Shown here: in pieces, positions 31,554 through 41,772 of the stretch
How the letters are laid out: each line of letters begins with the position of its first letter
How positions within the stretch are numbered: position 1 is the stretch's first letter
From: Alloascoidea africana
Taxonomy: Eukaryota; Ascomycota; Alloascoideomycetes; Alloascoideales; Alloascoideaceae
DNA: 64,000 nucleotides
Direction of reading: 5' to 3'
Assembly: GCA_030581615.1 (NCBI GenBank)
Contig: JAKTTT010000019.1
Span: forward strand, 186,001 to 250,000
Translations under genes and position numbers: made by a program
Notes under the pieces: model-generated
Told to the model about the DNA's origin: nothing
The model's database searches: none
Seen by the model: the letters and a program-made list of their open reading frames with translations, nothing else

Positions 31554-32624
31554 TTAGAATGGCTTAAATCTCCTCTTCTCTTTCAACTGTTGAACCTTTT
31601 CTTGATCCTCTTTAAACTTCATCATCAGTTCGTTCATCTGCTGCTTCTTAGCCTCTCTAATCTGGAATCGGTAAAAATCAGACTTTTCTTTGGTCTTTTT
31701 CTTTTTCCGTTTCCTTTCATCATCTTCCTGTCCTTGATCTCCAGAACCGCCGGCTCCGGCTCTCGCCTTACCCAGTCCAGCCTGTGATTTCCGCTTGTTT
31801 GATACAACCAATGTGAAACCATCGTCGTCAACCATGTTCTTCAATGACTGAATTTGCTCTTTTTGTTCTTCTTCCATCTGTGCAAACTTGGTCATATAGT
31901 CACTAACATCTACAGAAAGCTCCTCGGGTGAAGGGAATCGACTCCTATAGCGCTCTAGATAATACTGTGTTCCCACATCTTGTTCCTTGTCAGTGGGCCA
32001 TATTGGCATTTTTTTACCAGACGCATATAATTTTTTAACCTGTGATAAAGTCAGATTGCAGGCTGTTTTATCCACAAGAACAATTAGAGCAGAGTCTTTT
32101 GGTAAACCAGGTCTGTTATTTTGATTCATCATTCCATTTGTTGATTTTTGCTTCAATTTCTGTTCATTGGCTGCAAGAATCGTCTTGGGCATCGTATCTG
32201 AAAAGTCACTTTGACTCAACTGTCCCAAATCCGCAATGTCTATCGTAGATGGGGCAAAAATAATCTTTTCAACAAGTCCTGCTCCCAGTTGATGAAACAC
32301 ATTTTTAATAGCGTCCACACTTGTAAACTTTGGTAAATTCACAGCGAAAAGTGATCTTTCAGATTCTTCTTTCGCAGCTGTGCTCACAGAACCACTATTT
32401 TTCGGTACTTGGTGTTTCCGCAGATAGATATAATGTATTGGGTCATGTTTCTCTGTAACATCTTCTTCCTCATCTTGTTCGTCTTCTCGTTTTGACTTGC
32501 TTTTATTCTTCTTTACCCAAGCCTGCTGCTTGGCTCTTTTGGATAGATGTAAAGGAGGTGGTGGGAATCGCACTGGAAGAATAGTATATCCATTTATCTG
32601 GTCAATCACGTTTACATCTGGCAT
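31554..32624 (-). CDS. RRP7: ribosomal RNA-processing protein 7
   Basis: Component of the 90S pre-ribosome needed for small-subunit assembly and pre-18S processing. Seen: 356 residues from the Met at 32624 (MPDVNVIDQINGYTILPVRF). The open frame runs upstream to 32807, but that part has no family resemblance and crosses an A/T run, so it is taken as leader. An RRM-like region around 105-150 (LFAVNLPKFTSVDAIKNVF) is followed by the conserved DDDGFTLVV segment. The C-terminal signature FYRFQIREAKKQQMNELMMK followed by FKEDQEKVQQLKEKRRFKPF closely follows S. cerevisiae Rrp7. Longer than that protein (297) through charged inserts. Divergent from TEF1, with the shared region holding a PAC-like element. 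Confidence 0.93.
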   Translation of the reverse strand: MPDVNVIDQINGYTILPVRFPPPPLHLSKRAKQQAWVKKNKSKSKREDEQDEEEDVTEKHDPIHYIYLRKHQVPKNSGSVSTAAKEESERSLFAVNLPKFTSVDAIKNVFHQLGAGLVEKIIFAPSTIDIADLGQLSQSDFSDTMPKTILAANEQKLKQKSTNGMMNQNNRPGLPKDSALIVLVDKTACNLTLSQVKKLYASGKKMPIWPTDKEQDVGTQYYLERYRSRFPSPEELSVDVSDYMTKFAQMEEEQKEQIQSLKNMVDDDGFTLVVSNKRKSQAGLGKARAGAGGSGDQGQEDDERKRKKKKTKEKSDFYRFQIREAKKQQMNELMMKFKEDQEKVQQLKEKRRFKPF

Positions 32625-33259
32625 TTTTTTTTTTGCACAATCCCGCAACTCGTGGGATCTCTCAAATTTACATCTTTTTTGCTCAGACAAGAAAAAAAAA
32701 ATGAACGGATTATTGGACGTGTATATTTCAGAACGACCAGCGAGTAAATCTGGGACTCGACCTTTTTTAACGACTATAAATTGTGAGGGACATCCTTTCT
32801 TCTTCAAGATTTCCCAAAAGTTGAAATCTCAAATTTAAAATATGAACTACTGGGACAAGGCGTATTGAAGCGATCAATTATAAAAAGCTAAAGCATTAGC
32901 TGTTAAATTCCTCGGCGAATGCAAAAAACCCAAAGAAACCCATTAGTAAATGCCTCCCCCCGTCACCCGACTGATCCGACTTGTCCCAACCAGAACTCAC
33001 TCTTTTGGACCTGAATAGTGACCGATGAGCCATAATCTATCGTATTTTTTCATATTCCTGGCCCCTGAGTCATAGTGGGACCCGTCTACAGAACGATTAG
33101 ATAGGAAGAGCAAAGTGGCGAGACGACCGCCTTCTTGATTGTTTAAATTCCTACATATCTCCTTTTTTTTTTCTTTCTTGTTGATCTTTCTTTAAACATC
33201 TATTATTATTGCAGTATTGTAAAAGAACAGATTAAAAAAGGTAGAAAAAAGATAGAAAT
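32625..33259. other. divergent promoter region, RRP7 and TEF1
   Basis: 635 bases between two divergent starts of translation-related genes. Contains a PAC-like CGATGAGC at 33023 and a T-rich tract (33163-33180) close to TEF1. No other gene seen. Confidence 0.6.
33023..33030 (+). promoter_or_regulatory. PAC-like element
   Basis: CGATGAGC resembles the PAC core GCGATGAG(C/A)T found upstream of yeast ribosome-biogenesis genes. It lies about 400 bases from RRP7 and 230 from TEF1; the first base of the consensus does not match. Confidence 0.25.
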
Positions 33260-34714
33260 ATGGTATGCTTTGTTATAGTTTTGGAACATTCTTACAAACA
33301 ATTCTATTAACAAAACAATTTTTTTGTGAATTGTTAAAAGGGAAAAGAAAAGACACATGTGAATGTCGTTGTTATTGGTCATGTTGACTCTGGCAAATCC
33401 ACAACTACAGGTCATTTGATCTACAAGTGTGGAGGAATTGATAAAAGAACCATTGAAAAGTTTGAAAAAGAAGCTGCAGAATTGGGCAAAGGATCTTTCA
33501 AATATGCCTGGGTATTGGATAAACTGAAGGCTGAACGTGAGCGTGGAATTACAATTGATATTGCACTTTGGAAATTTGAAACTCCAAAGTACTACATCAC
33601 TGTTATTGATGCTCCTGGTCATCGTGATTTTATCAAGAATATGATCACAGGTACTTCTCAAGCAGACTGTGCCATTCTGATTATTGCTGCCGGTGTGGGT
33701 GAATTTGAAGCTGGTATTTCAAAAGATGGACAAACTCGTGAACATGCACTTTTGGCTTTCACTCTTGGTGTAAGACAATTGATCGTGGCAGTGAACAAAA
33801 TGGATTCTGTTAAATGGTCCGAGTCCCGGTTTAATGAAATCCATAAGGAGGTTGCAAACTTTATCAAAAAAGTGGGATATAATCCAAAGACTGTTCCGTT
33901 TGTACCAATATCTGGTTGGAATGGTGATAACATGATTGAGGCATCCACCAATTGCCCCTGGTACAAGGGCTGGACCAAGGAGACTAAGATTGGTTCTTAT
34001 AAAGGTAAAACATTGTTGGAGGCAATCGACTCTATTGAGCCTCCTTCTCGTCCTGTTGACAAGCCTCTCCGTCTGCCTTTACAAGATGTCTACAAGATTG
34101 GCGGGATTGGAACTGTTCCTGTTGGTCGTGTTGAAACAGGATCAATCAAAGCCGGCCAAATTGTAACATTTGCTCCCCCTGGTGTGACCACTGAAGTCAA
34201 GTCTGTCGAAATGCATCATGAACAATTGATCCAGGGCGTCCCAGGCGACAATGTGGGATTCAACGTGAAGAACGTGTCTGTTAAAGAGATTAGACGAGGG
34301 AACGTTTGTGGTGATGCGAAGAACGACCCACCAAAGGGTTGCCAATCGTTCAACGCGCAGGTTATCGTGCTAAATCATCCGAGTCATATCTCTCCTGGGT
34401 ATGCACCTGTCCTTGATTGTCATACTGCGCATGTTGCCTGTCGGTTTGATACTCTTTTGGAAAAAATCGACCGTAGAACAGGCAAGAAGATTGAGGACAA
34501 TCCAAAGTTTGTAAAATCAGGAGACGCTGCTATTGTGAAGATGATTCCATCCAAGCCAATGTGTGTTGAAACTTTTGCCCAATACCCGCCTCTGGGGAGA
34601 TTTGCTGTTCGTGATATGAGACAAACTGTAGCTGTTGGCGTTATCAAGAAGGTTGAAAAAGTTGAAAAGGCTGGTAAAGTTACCAAAGCTGCACAAAAGG
34701 CTGGCAAGAAATAG
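33260..34714 (+). CDS. TEF1: translation elongation factor EF-1alpha (eEF1A)
   Basis: GTPase that brings aminoacyl-tRNA to the ribosome. The open frame lacks its usual first residues; they are restored by an intron directly after the start codon. Exon 1 is only ATG (33260-33262), intron 33263-33340 (donor GTATGC, branch TATTAAC, acceptor AAAAG), exon 2 begins GGAAAAGAAAAGACACAT = GKEKTH. The spliced protein is 458 residues, exactly the S. cerevisiae length. G motifs: [21 protein letters not shown]; all three domains are present (domain [22 protein letters not shown], domain [15 protein letters not shown]). CTG codons stand at conserved Leu positions (ILIIA; RLPLQ), evidence for the standard code. 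It ends in a typical Lys-rich tail. Confidence 0.97.
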
Positions 34715-35004
34715 AAACCTTTTTGTTTATTGAAATGGTATGAATGTTTTAGTTTATAACCTGAAAAAAAATGTAGTTGGTAAAAGGCTAGCCTCCTTGG
34801 TTTCTAAATTTTAATGATAATGCTAACTCATACTATTACAGTAAACCAATCTCGGAATTAACTTTGAGATGAAGAGACTATTAGGGAAGGTGCCTAACTC
34901 CAACCTCGGTTTTTTTGAACCAGAAGCAAACAAATTTCCTGATGATAGACATAAAGGTAAAATACAATCTTCGAAATATTCTTTATAAACGGATTGGGGT
35001 TTCA

Positions 35005-36753
35005 CTAGTTGTACTCTTGATCAAGCTTGAAATACATGTCCTGAAACAATCCACCAGTTGACGAATGCTCCAGTATATATACCTGATAGATATGGGCCAA
35101 ATCTTTCTTATACTTTTTATCCAGCGTTTGACTTTGAGAAATTTCATCAAACACAGCTTTAACACGTGCATCCTGTTCCTCATCATTTGCTTGAATCTCA
35201 AGCTCCAAAAGACCTTTCCAGAAATAGAAATTGTCTTCGAACTTGGGTCTATAAGCTGCTAGGAATTGTCTTGCTTCTGATACTGAACTTCTCAACCCCG
35301 TGTACACCTTGATTATCTCTTGTAAAATGATACTTTTCGCAGTGGAGTCGTAATATTCCGACTCAAGAGCTTGAACATATAAACCTAGAGCTGTAACGGC
35401 ACCAGTATTAACACTCTCATCGGTAGAATTGACAGCCTGTATATCAGACAGTTTCCTTTCCAAATTCACATAGAGTAGAAAAGTCTCCACATTCCCTGGT
35501 AAGCTTTCTAACACTGCACTATAAATATCCCGCGCCAACAGTACGTTCCCCAGTGATTCTTCAAAAAGACCATACTGGTTACGTATTTCGGGCCTTCCTG
35601 TTGGCACGAAAAAGCAAGCTCGTTTATACACAATTCTTGCCTCTTCTATTCTCCCCTTTCCAATCAGCCATTTTGTATATCTTATCCAAAACTCTTCGTA
35701 TAATGCTGCTGAGATTAAAACACGTTCGTATAAAAGTCGAGTCCTCTGAAAGTCTCCTTCAGACTCCTCAAAAGTGATATATCTACGCCAGTTTGATAGC
35801 GAGTTCTCGGAAAGATAGGTGATGTGGAAATATTGTCTTTTGACCGCAGATTCAAACTCATACCTCGTGTATACTGCTCTCTGTGTCTTGGTGTACTGAT
35901 CTGTGTATAGAGACTCCAATCTTTGCCGGATTTCTGATTCCAGTTCTTCATTGTTCAGACTTATTTCGAGGTTGAGGGGCTTGCTTTCTCCATTAGATTC
36001 ACCTTCCTTTGCCGCGTCCTCATTCATGTTTAGCTGTTGCTGTTGATGCAGTTGTTGCTGCTGTATCAATGTTTGTTTTCTTTCGCTTAGAACGTCCAGT
36101 TCAAACTTTTTTGTTTCTTCTTCATCTATTAAACTTCTCAACGATTCCTTTTTTATCAATCCAAATAACTTTTCAAAATACTTTGCATAGTGATAAATGG
36201 GAACTTCAACACACCGTCTCAGTAGTGTAACAATTCTTCTTCGGTCATCGTCTCCATCTCCTGCTCGACTCTCTTCAAACGAAATGAATGAGTCCCATAG
36301 TGGATGTGCAAAATAGTGGGACCCCACATAGGATAAAGCTCTCTCAAACAACGCTCGTACAACATCGTCATTATGGCAAATAGCAATTTTGAATTTGCAG
36401 TATTCAGTCCAAATGTCGATGGAAAATGGCATCGCTGATAAAGCGCGTTCGTATACCAACTCCGAGTTCTCCGTGTGGCCAATGTAAAACTCTTTCTTTG
36501 CGTAGCGTATCCAGTACGCTGACAGTAATGGGAACTTTCCAAGGAAGCTATCAAATGTGAGTCTGTACAACGATAGATCCGCTTTACTGGATGTCTTGTT
36601 TATTCCACCATTTAACTCCTCTGCAGTATGTACAAGCTTTTCCCAAAGCTCAAAGTTGTCTGGATCGGACGCCAGTGAGGCATTACATGCAAGCCATTTC
36701 TCATCGAGAATCGGCTGCCCGTTGGCACCGAAGGAGGGCGCAGATGCGTTCAT
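35005..36753 (-). CDS. PRP39: U1 snRNP protein Prp39
   Basis: Component of the U1 snRNP involved in 5' splice-site recognition. Seen: 582 residues, intronless (S. cerevisiae 629). It is built of HAT/TPR-like helical repeats whose Trp and Tyr signatures recur: FELWEKLVHTAEEL, LLSAYWIRYAKKEF, IDIWTEYCKFKI, HPLWDSFISFE, SNWRRYITFEESEGDFQRTR, EEFWIRYTKWLIGKG. A Gln-rich insert lies near 235-245 (HQQQQL). Divergent from HEM3, only 154 bases from its likely start, with a Reb1-type octamer between them; convergent with TEF1 at the 3' side (290 bases). The unusual number of introns in this window fits a working U1 system. Confidence 0.92.
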   Translation of the reverse strand: MNASAPSFGANGQPILDEKWLACNASLASDPDNFELWEKLVHTAEELNGGINKTSSKADLSLYRLTFDSFLGKFPLLSAYWIRYAKKEFYIGHTENSELVYERALSAMPFSIDIWTEYCKFKIAICHNDDVVRALFERALSYVGSHYFAHPLWDSFISFEESRAGDGDDDRRRIVTLLRRCVEVPIYHYAKYFEKLFGLIKKESLRSLIDEEETKKFELDVLSERKQTLIQQQQLHQQQQLNMNEDAAKEGESNGESKPLNLEISLNNEELESEIRQRLESLYTDQYTKTQRAVYTRYEFESAVKRQYFHITYLSENSLSNWRRYITFEESEGDFQRTRLLYERVLISAALYEEFWIRYTKWLIGKGRIEEARIVYKRACFFVPTGRPEIRNQYGLFEESLGNVLLARDIYSAVLESLPGNVETFLLYVNLERKLSDIQAVNSTDESVNTGAVTALGLYVQALESEYYDSTAKSIILQEIIKVYTGLRSSVSEARQFLAAYRPKFEDNFYFWKGLLELEIQANDEEQDARVKAVFDEISQSQTLDKKYKKDLAHIYQVYILEHSSTGGLFQDMYFKLDQEYN

Positions 36754-36831
36754 TCGTTCAAGTTTTTGTCCTTCAGGTTTACAATAAGTGCTACTTTTCT
36801 TGTCAGCGCGGTGTTTCTCTTAATGCACAAT

Positions 36832-36839
36832 CCGGGTAA
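36832..36839 (-). promoter_or_regulatory. Reb1-type octamer between PRP39 and HEM3
   Basis: CCGGGTAA, complement of TTACCCGG. It ends two bases before the first HEM3-frame ATG (36842) and 68 bases before the second (36908). Reb1 sites lie in nucleosome-free regions upstream of transcription, so this argues for 36908 as the real start. Confidence 0.5.
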
Positions 36840-36907
36840 CCATGTCTGTTTTTTTCAACTTACGAATAAACCTATTTGACCGTTTTTGTTCCGATTCCAG
36901 TCTTAAA

Positions 36908-37921
36908 ATGAGTGCAACTGAAGTTGAAACCGCGGGAAAGGAGAAAAGCGTTATTCGAGTTGGGGGACGTAAATCACAATTGGCAGTGATACAAAGTGAA
37001 CAGGTTGCAAATCTGTTGGCAGCAGCTCACCCTGCTCATACTTTCCCCGTAACGGCACTTTCCACACTGGGCGATCATGTTCAGAACCGACCGCTTTATT
37101 CCTTTGGGGGTAAAGCGCTTTGGACGAAAGAGTTGGAGATTTTGTTGCTGGAACCTGTAGATGATTACGAACAACTTGATATTGTTGTTCATTCGTTAAA
37201 AGATATGCCTACTCAATTACCGGAGGAGTTTGAGCTGGGAGCAATCACAAAAAGAGAGGACCCAAGAGATGCCCTTGTCATGGCTCAAGGATCCAAATAT
37301 AAAGGGCTAGCCGACTTGCCCGATGGTTCTGTGGTTGGAACTTCCTCGATAAGGAGATCGGCACAGCTTAAAAGGATCTATCCGAGATTAAGATATGAGA
37401 GCGTCAGAGGGAATCTACAAACCAGACTGCGGAAGTTGGACGACCCCGAGTCCGAATATGAATGCATTATTTTGGCCACTGCTGGATTGGTAAGAAGCGG
37501 ACTTGGTGATCGCATTACTTCGTACCTGAGCAGCCCCGAGATGTACCATGCTGTTGGGCAAGGTGCTCTAGGGATAGAGATAAGAAAAGGCGATGAGAGG
37601 ATAAAAAGCTTTGTCTCGAAGATCGTGGATATTCCTACTACATATTGCTGTCTTGCTGAGCGGGCCCTAATGCGAAAGCTAGAAGGAGGGTGCTCTGTTC
37701 CTATTGGAGTCGAGACTAAATACGATGAAGAGAAGCAGTCGCTAAAGCTCTCCGGAATTGTTGTTAGCGTTGACGGTACAAAATCAGTTTTTGGGGAATT
37801 GGAGAAAGCCATTTCTGGACAGGAGGACGCAGATCTGTTGGGCCGGGAATTGGCAGCAAAGCTAATTGACGACGGTGCAAAAGAAATCCTGGATGAAATT
37901 AATCTAGATCAAATCAAATAA
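36908..37921 (+). CDS. HEM3: porphobilinogen deaminase (hydroxymethylbilane synthase)
   Basis: Third enzyme of haem synthesis; condenses four porphobilinogen units into hydroxymethylbilane in the cytosol. Seen from Met at 36908: 337 residues (S. cerevisiae 327). VIRVGGRKSQLAVIQ at the N-terminus, the VVHSLKDMPTQLP loop with the catalytic Asp, GTSSIRRSAQLKR substrate-binding arginines, and the dipyrromethane-cofactor cysteine in LEGGCSVPIGV. An in-frame ATG at 36842 would add 22 residues (MSVFFNLRINLF...), but it abuts a Reb1-type site and the extra part has no family counterpart. Intronless. Convergent with HRP1 (110 bases apart). Confidence 0.95.
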   Translation: MSATEVETAGKEKSVIRVGGRKSQLAVIQSEQVANLLAAAHPAHTFPVTALSTLGDHVQNRPLYSFGGKALWTKELEILLLEPVDDYEQLDIVVHSLKDMPTQLPEEFELGAITKREDPRDALVMAQGSKYKGLADLPDGSVVGTSSIRRSAQLKRIYPRLRYESVRGNLQTRLRKLDDPESEYECIILATAGLVRSGLGDRITSYLSSPEMYHAVGQGALGIEIRKGDERIKSFVSKIVDIPTTYCCLAERALMRKLEGGCSVPIGVETKYDEEKQSLKLSGIVVSVDGTKSVFGELEKAISGQEDADLLGRELAAKLIDDGAKEILDEINLDQIK

Positions 37922-38031
37922 ACAAAACTACTTATATAGATCACGAAGGAATATTATGTTAAAAACTATATGTCTATGAAGACAAGCTTGAAAGAGCCTT
38001 CTGTCTGCCATCTTTCATCCAGACATTAGAA

Positions 38032-39695
38032 TTAGTTTCGATATGGGTGATATCCTTTTCCATACATTCCTCTTCCCCTGTGTTGCCTTCCTCTGTGACC
38101 TCCACCGCCGCTACTACCGCCGCCAGATCTGGGACCTGTTGGAGCATTAGTAGGAGGCTGAAATTTGGGACCCTGTGGTACTTGATGCTGCCCATGTCCT
38201 CCTTCAGCGCTAGCAGAGGCAGGAGAACCGCCATTATAGTCGTTGCCATCGGCCTCACTGGAAGGACCACCGTAGCCATCTTGATATCCAGATTGGGATC
38301 CGCCGTCTCTACCGTCTTGACCTGCTCCATCTCCCTGTGGTGAGCCTTGGTTCATGCCCATGCCCATGTTGTTCATATTCATCATGTTCATATTCATTCC
38401 CATTCCTGGTGGAGCTTGTCCATAGCCAGAATATCCAGCAGGCGAGCCAGATCCTGAGCTTCCTGATGGCTGCTGCAATTGTTGTTGTTGTTGCTGCTGC
38501 TGTTGTTGATTCATCATCATCATTTGCATCTGACTGTAATACGCTTGCATCCTCTGCCAATACTGAGCCATCATCGCTGGGTTCATGTTTGAACCATAAG
38601 GATTGTAACCACCACCCATAGCATTATACTGTTGGTTATAGCCACTTCCACCTCCAGGAAAACCACCTCCGGATGCAGCATTCTGACTGTTCTGCTGCTG
38701 GATTCTGTGGTCACTTCTGGATGTCCTTGGCTCTGCTCGTTTAATTTCAATAGCTTTCCCCTTGAGAATCAAAAACTTTTCAGCAGTCACCTTCTCAACT
38801 GCAGCTTCACTATCGAACGTGATAAACCCAAAGCCTCGAGATCGGCCTGTATCCTTCTCCATCATGAGCTGTGCGTCGATAACCTTTCCATATGCTTCAA
38901 AAAAATCCCCAAATTCTTCTTGGTTCACATCGGGCGCAATTCCACCAACAAAGATCTTTCCTGTCTTGTCTTGCTCTTCTCTTGGTATTGCTCTTTTAGG
39001 ATCTATAATCTTACCATCCAGCACATGTTCCCTAACCATTACAGCGTTCACACATTTGGGGTCTTTAAACGTAAGAAATCCAAATCCCCGAGATCTTCCT
39101 GAAGCCGAATCTCGCATAATTGCACAATCTGCAATCTCTCCGAACTGGGAGAAGTAAGTGCGAAGGCTCTCGTCTGTGGTATCCCAGTTCAACCCCCCAA
39201 TAAACATTTTCCTATAGCCGTTTCAACATTAGTCAACTGTTCCTGCTAAATGAAACAGATAAAGAGACTTACCCCTCGTCTTTCATTTGTGCACGTTGAT
39301 ACTTTTTCTCCTGAGGTGGCTGATTGGAATTCTGTTCATTGTAATTGCTTGAGTATTGACCTTGTTGCACATTTCCAAACATCTGGTCAAAAGTAGGGGC
39401 TGGAATGGAGTTGGGTTCCGATGTTGAACGATCGACACTCTTTTGGACATTTTCCGTGTCCGTTTTACCACCAGAGGCATTGGACTCTTTCTCTGAAGAA
39501 GGTTCAGGTGCTGGCTTTTGATCAGTGCTTGTCTTAGATGTCTCGATAGTATTAGAGGTGTCTTCGTCTCCGCTATAGATACAAAGATACTCTTGTTAGC
39601 TTTTGTTACATGAATCGTTGTCAAGTTGCTTTTATATTGTTCCAAAAAGATAATTACTAGATATCACCAAATTCGTCATCATCAAACGTCGACAT
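38032..39695 (-). CDS. HRP1: cleavage factor / hnRNP-like protein Hrp1
   Basis: RNA-binding subunit of cleavage factor IB; binds UA-rich polyadenylation elements and shuttles with mRNA. Three exons: 39658-39695, 39273-39572, 38032-39211. Introns: 39573-39657 (donor GTAATT, acceptor TATAG) and 39212-39272 (donor GTAAGT, branch GACTAAT, acceptor TATAG). Exon 1 gives MSTFDDDEFGDIY, which together with the following GDED matches the start of Hrp1 (DIYGD). The second junction yields KDEG-KMFIGGLNW. Product 505 residues (S. cerevisiae 534): acidic/Gln-Asn N-terminus, RRM1 (about 113-190), RRM2 (GKIFVGGIAPDV; about 197-275), then Met/Gln/Gly-rich sequence with a Gln run and a C-terminal RG-type tail. 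The unspliced frame starting at 39207 is only the last exon. Confidence 0.93.
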
Positions 39696-40357
39696 TTTGA
39701 GTAAAACTTCTTCTTGCTTGTACGACGGTTTTTTGTTAAAAATGTAGGAGTCTAAAATTGAACAATAGAAAAGTAGGCCTTGTAATTATCTGACAAACTG
39801 TTTGACGATTGATATATTGAAGCAATCTGGCTCTATGGTCCTATGGACTCCTATCTCTTTCTTATAGATGCTAACCTGTTTGAAACAACACTAGCCTATG
39901 ACTAGCTTAGCTAATGTGCAAGCCTATACCCAAAAACCTCTTAAAAAGTAAGGGAGATAGTAATTGTGAACCTAAGTATATTTCACGACAGTGTTTCTTG
40001 GATTAGTGTTGTCAGCGCAAGAGTTCACTCGGTTTCGTGCTGTGCTAACCACTGATGGAGTCCAAAATAGGAAGACGAGGGATAACGTAGAGGATCAAGC
40101 GAAAGCCTCAAGTTCTCTACTTTTGTTGTTCTTACCTCAAGGTGTTGTGGAAAAAAACACTGGGTTGTGGTGGAGGGTTGCAGAGTAGCAACATCAGCGT
40201 GCTCTGATATTCGCGTTGGGCTTTGATTACGGGGTAAATATCAGAACACACGGTACAGTATGCATGAATACAAGCTAATACTGTTCCTTGCGTGTAACCC
40301 ATGGTACTGTGTAACAATCAGAACATCAAGATGGATCTATGATGAAAGTTGAAAAAT
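39696..40357. other. divergent promoter region, HRP1 and TRM11
   Basis: 660 bases, AT-rich, between two divergent starts. Frames of up to 65 codons are shadow-like. I see no clear motif and no RNA gene. Confidence 0.55.
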
Positions 40358-41772
40358 ATGAACTTTGAGAGACAATCAGAGATGGATTTCTTAATATTGC
40401 TTTCTCAGAGCCATGAGCCCTTCAGAATTGCTGAAATTGAATCGCTTGCTGATTTGAATGGAATCGATATAAATTTATCTGACTACTCTTCAGAGGTATG
40501 GGGCTAACCTGTGTAGTTACTGGCTACATTGTGAGAAGAGCTGTTACTAAAATGACACAAAATTAGAGTCCATTTTTACGAGTCAAATTAAACTCCATAA
40601 AAGATGCCCAGAATCTGGTCAAAAGATCCATTCTTATGAAATCAATATATGAGTTATGGGGAACTGGGCCTGATCTCGACTCTCTTCATGAAGATGTCAA
40701 AAAGAGAACAGATAGGGATTCAACATGGTCCAAGTATAAAGACTCTTCGTTCAAATTTGATATAATTGGATATCAGGGATCTCGTACCAAGGAGGAACAG
40801 AGGGTCATAATAGAAACCTTTGAATATCTTGATTTCCAAGGAAAGATAAAAATGAAAAACCCAGAAGAGATTTTCGCTGTACTAGAGGAGTATAAGGTTT
40901 ATGGCCGGGAACCAGCACAAGAGCCTGAACGTATGTGGTTTGGGAGGCTAGTTCAGACGAGCGACAGAAGAGCCGTGGATAGGTACGATTTGAAGAGACG
41001 GAAGTACATTGGAACAACATCTTTTGAGGCAGAGTTATCGCTTATCTCTGCAAATATCGGCAAGGTTGGCCCAGGCACAATAATGTATGACCCCTTTGCT
41101 GGCACAGGCAGCTTTCTTGTCGTTGCTGGACACTATGGCGCTCTCACTATAGGATCGGATATCGATGTACGAATGATAAAGGGCAAAGGAAAGGCAACAA
41201 TACCTGCAAACTTTGAGCAATATGACATTTCAAACAAGTTTCTGGATGTTTTAACGATGGATTTTACACACAATGCACTAAGACCATCGCTGAAACTGGA
41301 CGCTATTCTCTGCGACCCACCCTATGGAGTTCGCGAAGGACTCAAGGTATTGGGATCCAAAGATCCTGAAAAGTACGCTGGCAAAGAAAAGTTGTTAATT
41401 GACGGTACGCTGGCACATTTACGAAGGGATTATATACCACCGAAGAAGCCATATGAACTGGATGCGCTTTTGGGCGACCTGGTGGAATTTGCTTCAGAGC
41501 ATTTACGAGTAGGCGGAAGGCTCTGTTTCTGGATGCCTACAGCGAATGCGGACTTTTTAGAGACAGATATCCCGCAACACAAGAATTTGGAGTTGCGATA
41601 TAACTGTGTCCAGCAGTTCAACAAGTGGTCTCGAAGGTTGCTGGTTTATGTCAGACGAGAACAGAGCTATGTAGATGCTCAGCTCAATTTACAAAAGCAA
41701 AAGGAGAAAGGTCATTCTCTCAATTTTAGAGAAAAGTACTTTAGAGGGTTTCATTCTGAGAAAGTCAAATGA
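40358..41772 (+). CDS. TRM11: tRNA (guanine-N2-) methyltransferase catalytic subunit Trm11
   Basis: With Trm112 it makes m2G at position 10 of tRNAs. Exons 40358-40495 and 40567-41772; intron 40496-40566 (donor GTATGG, branch TTACTAA, acceptor TTAG). The join gives DYSSE-SPFLRVKL, matching the Trm11 N-terminus, whose RIAEIESLADL is visible in exon 1. Product 447 residues (S. cerevisiae 433). An N-terminal THUMP-like region precedes the SAM-binding DPFAGTGSFLVVAGHYGA (about 200) and the amino-methyltransferase motif CDPPYGVREG (about 285). C-terminal RRLLVYVRR and KYFRGF fit the family. The internal Met at 40382 (MDFLILL) is a possible alternative start. Confidence 0.94.

Noticed and set aside
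32625-32807. N-terminal extension of RRP7
   Set aside because: No similarity to Rrp7 and includes an A/T homopolymer; MPDVNV at 32624 starts the conserved part.
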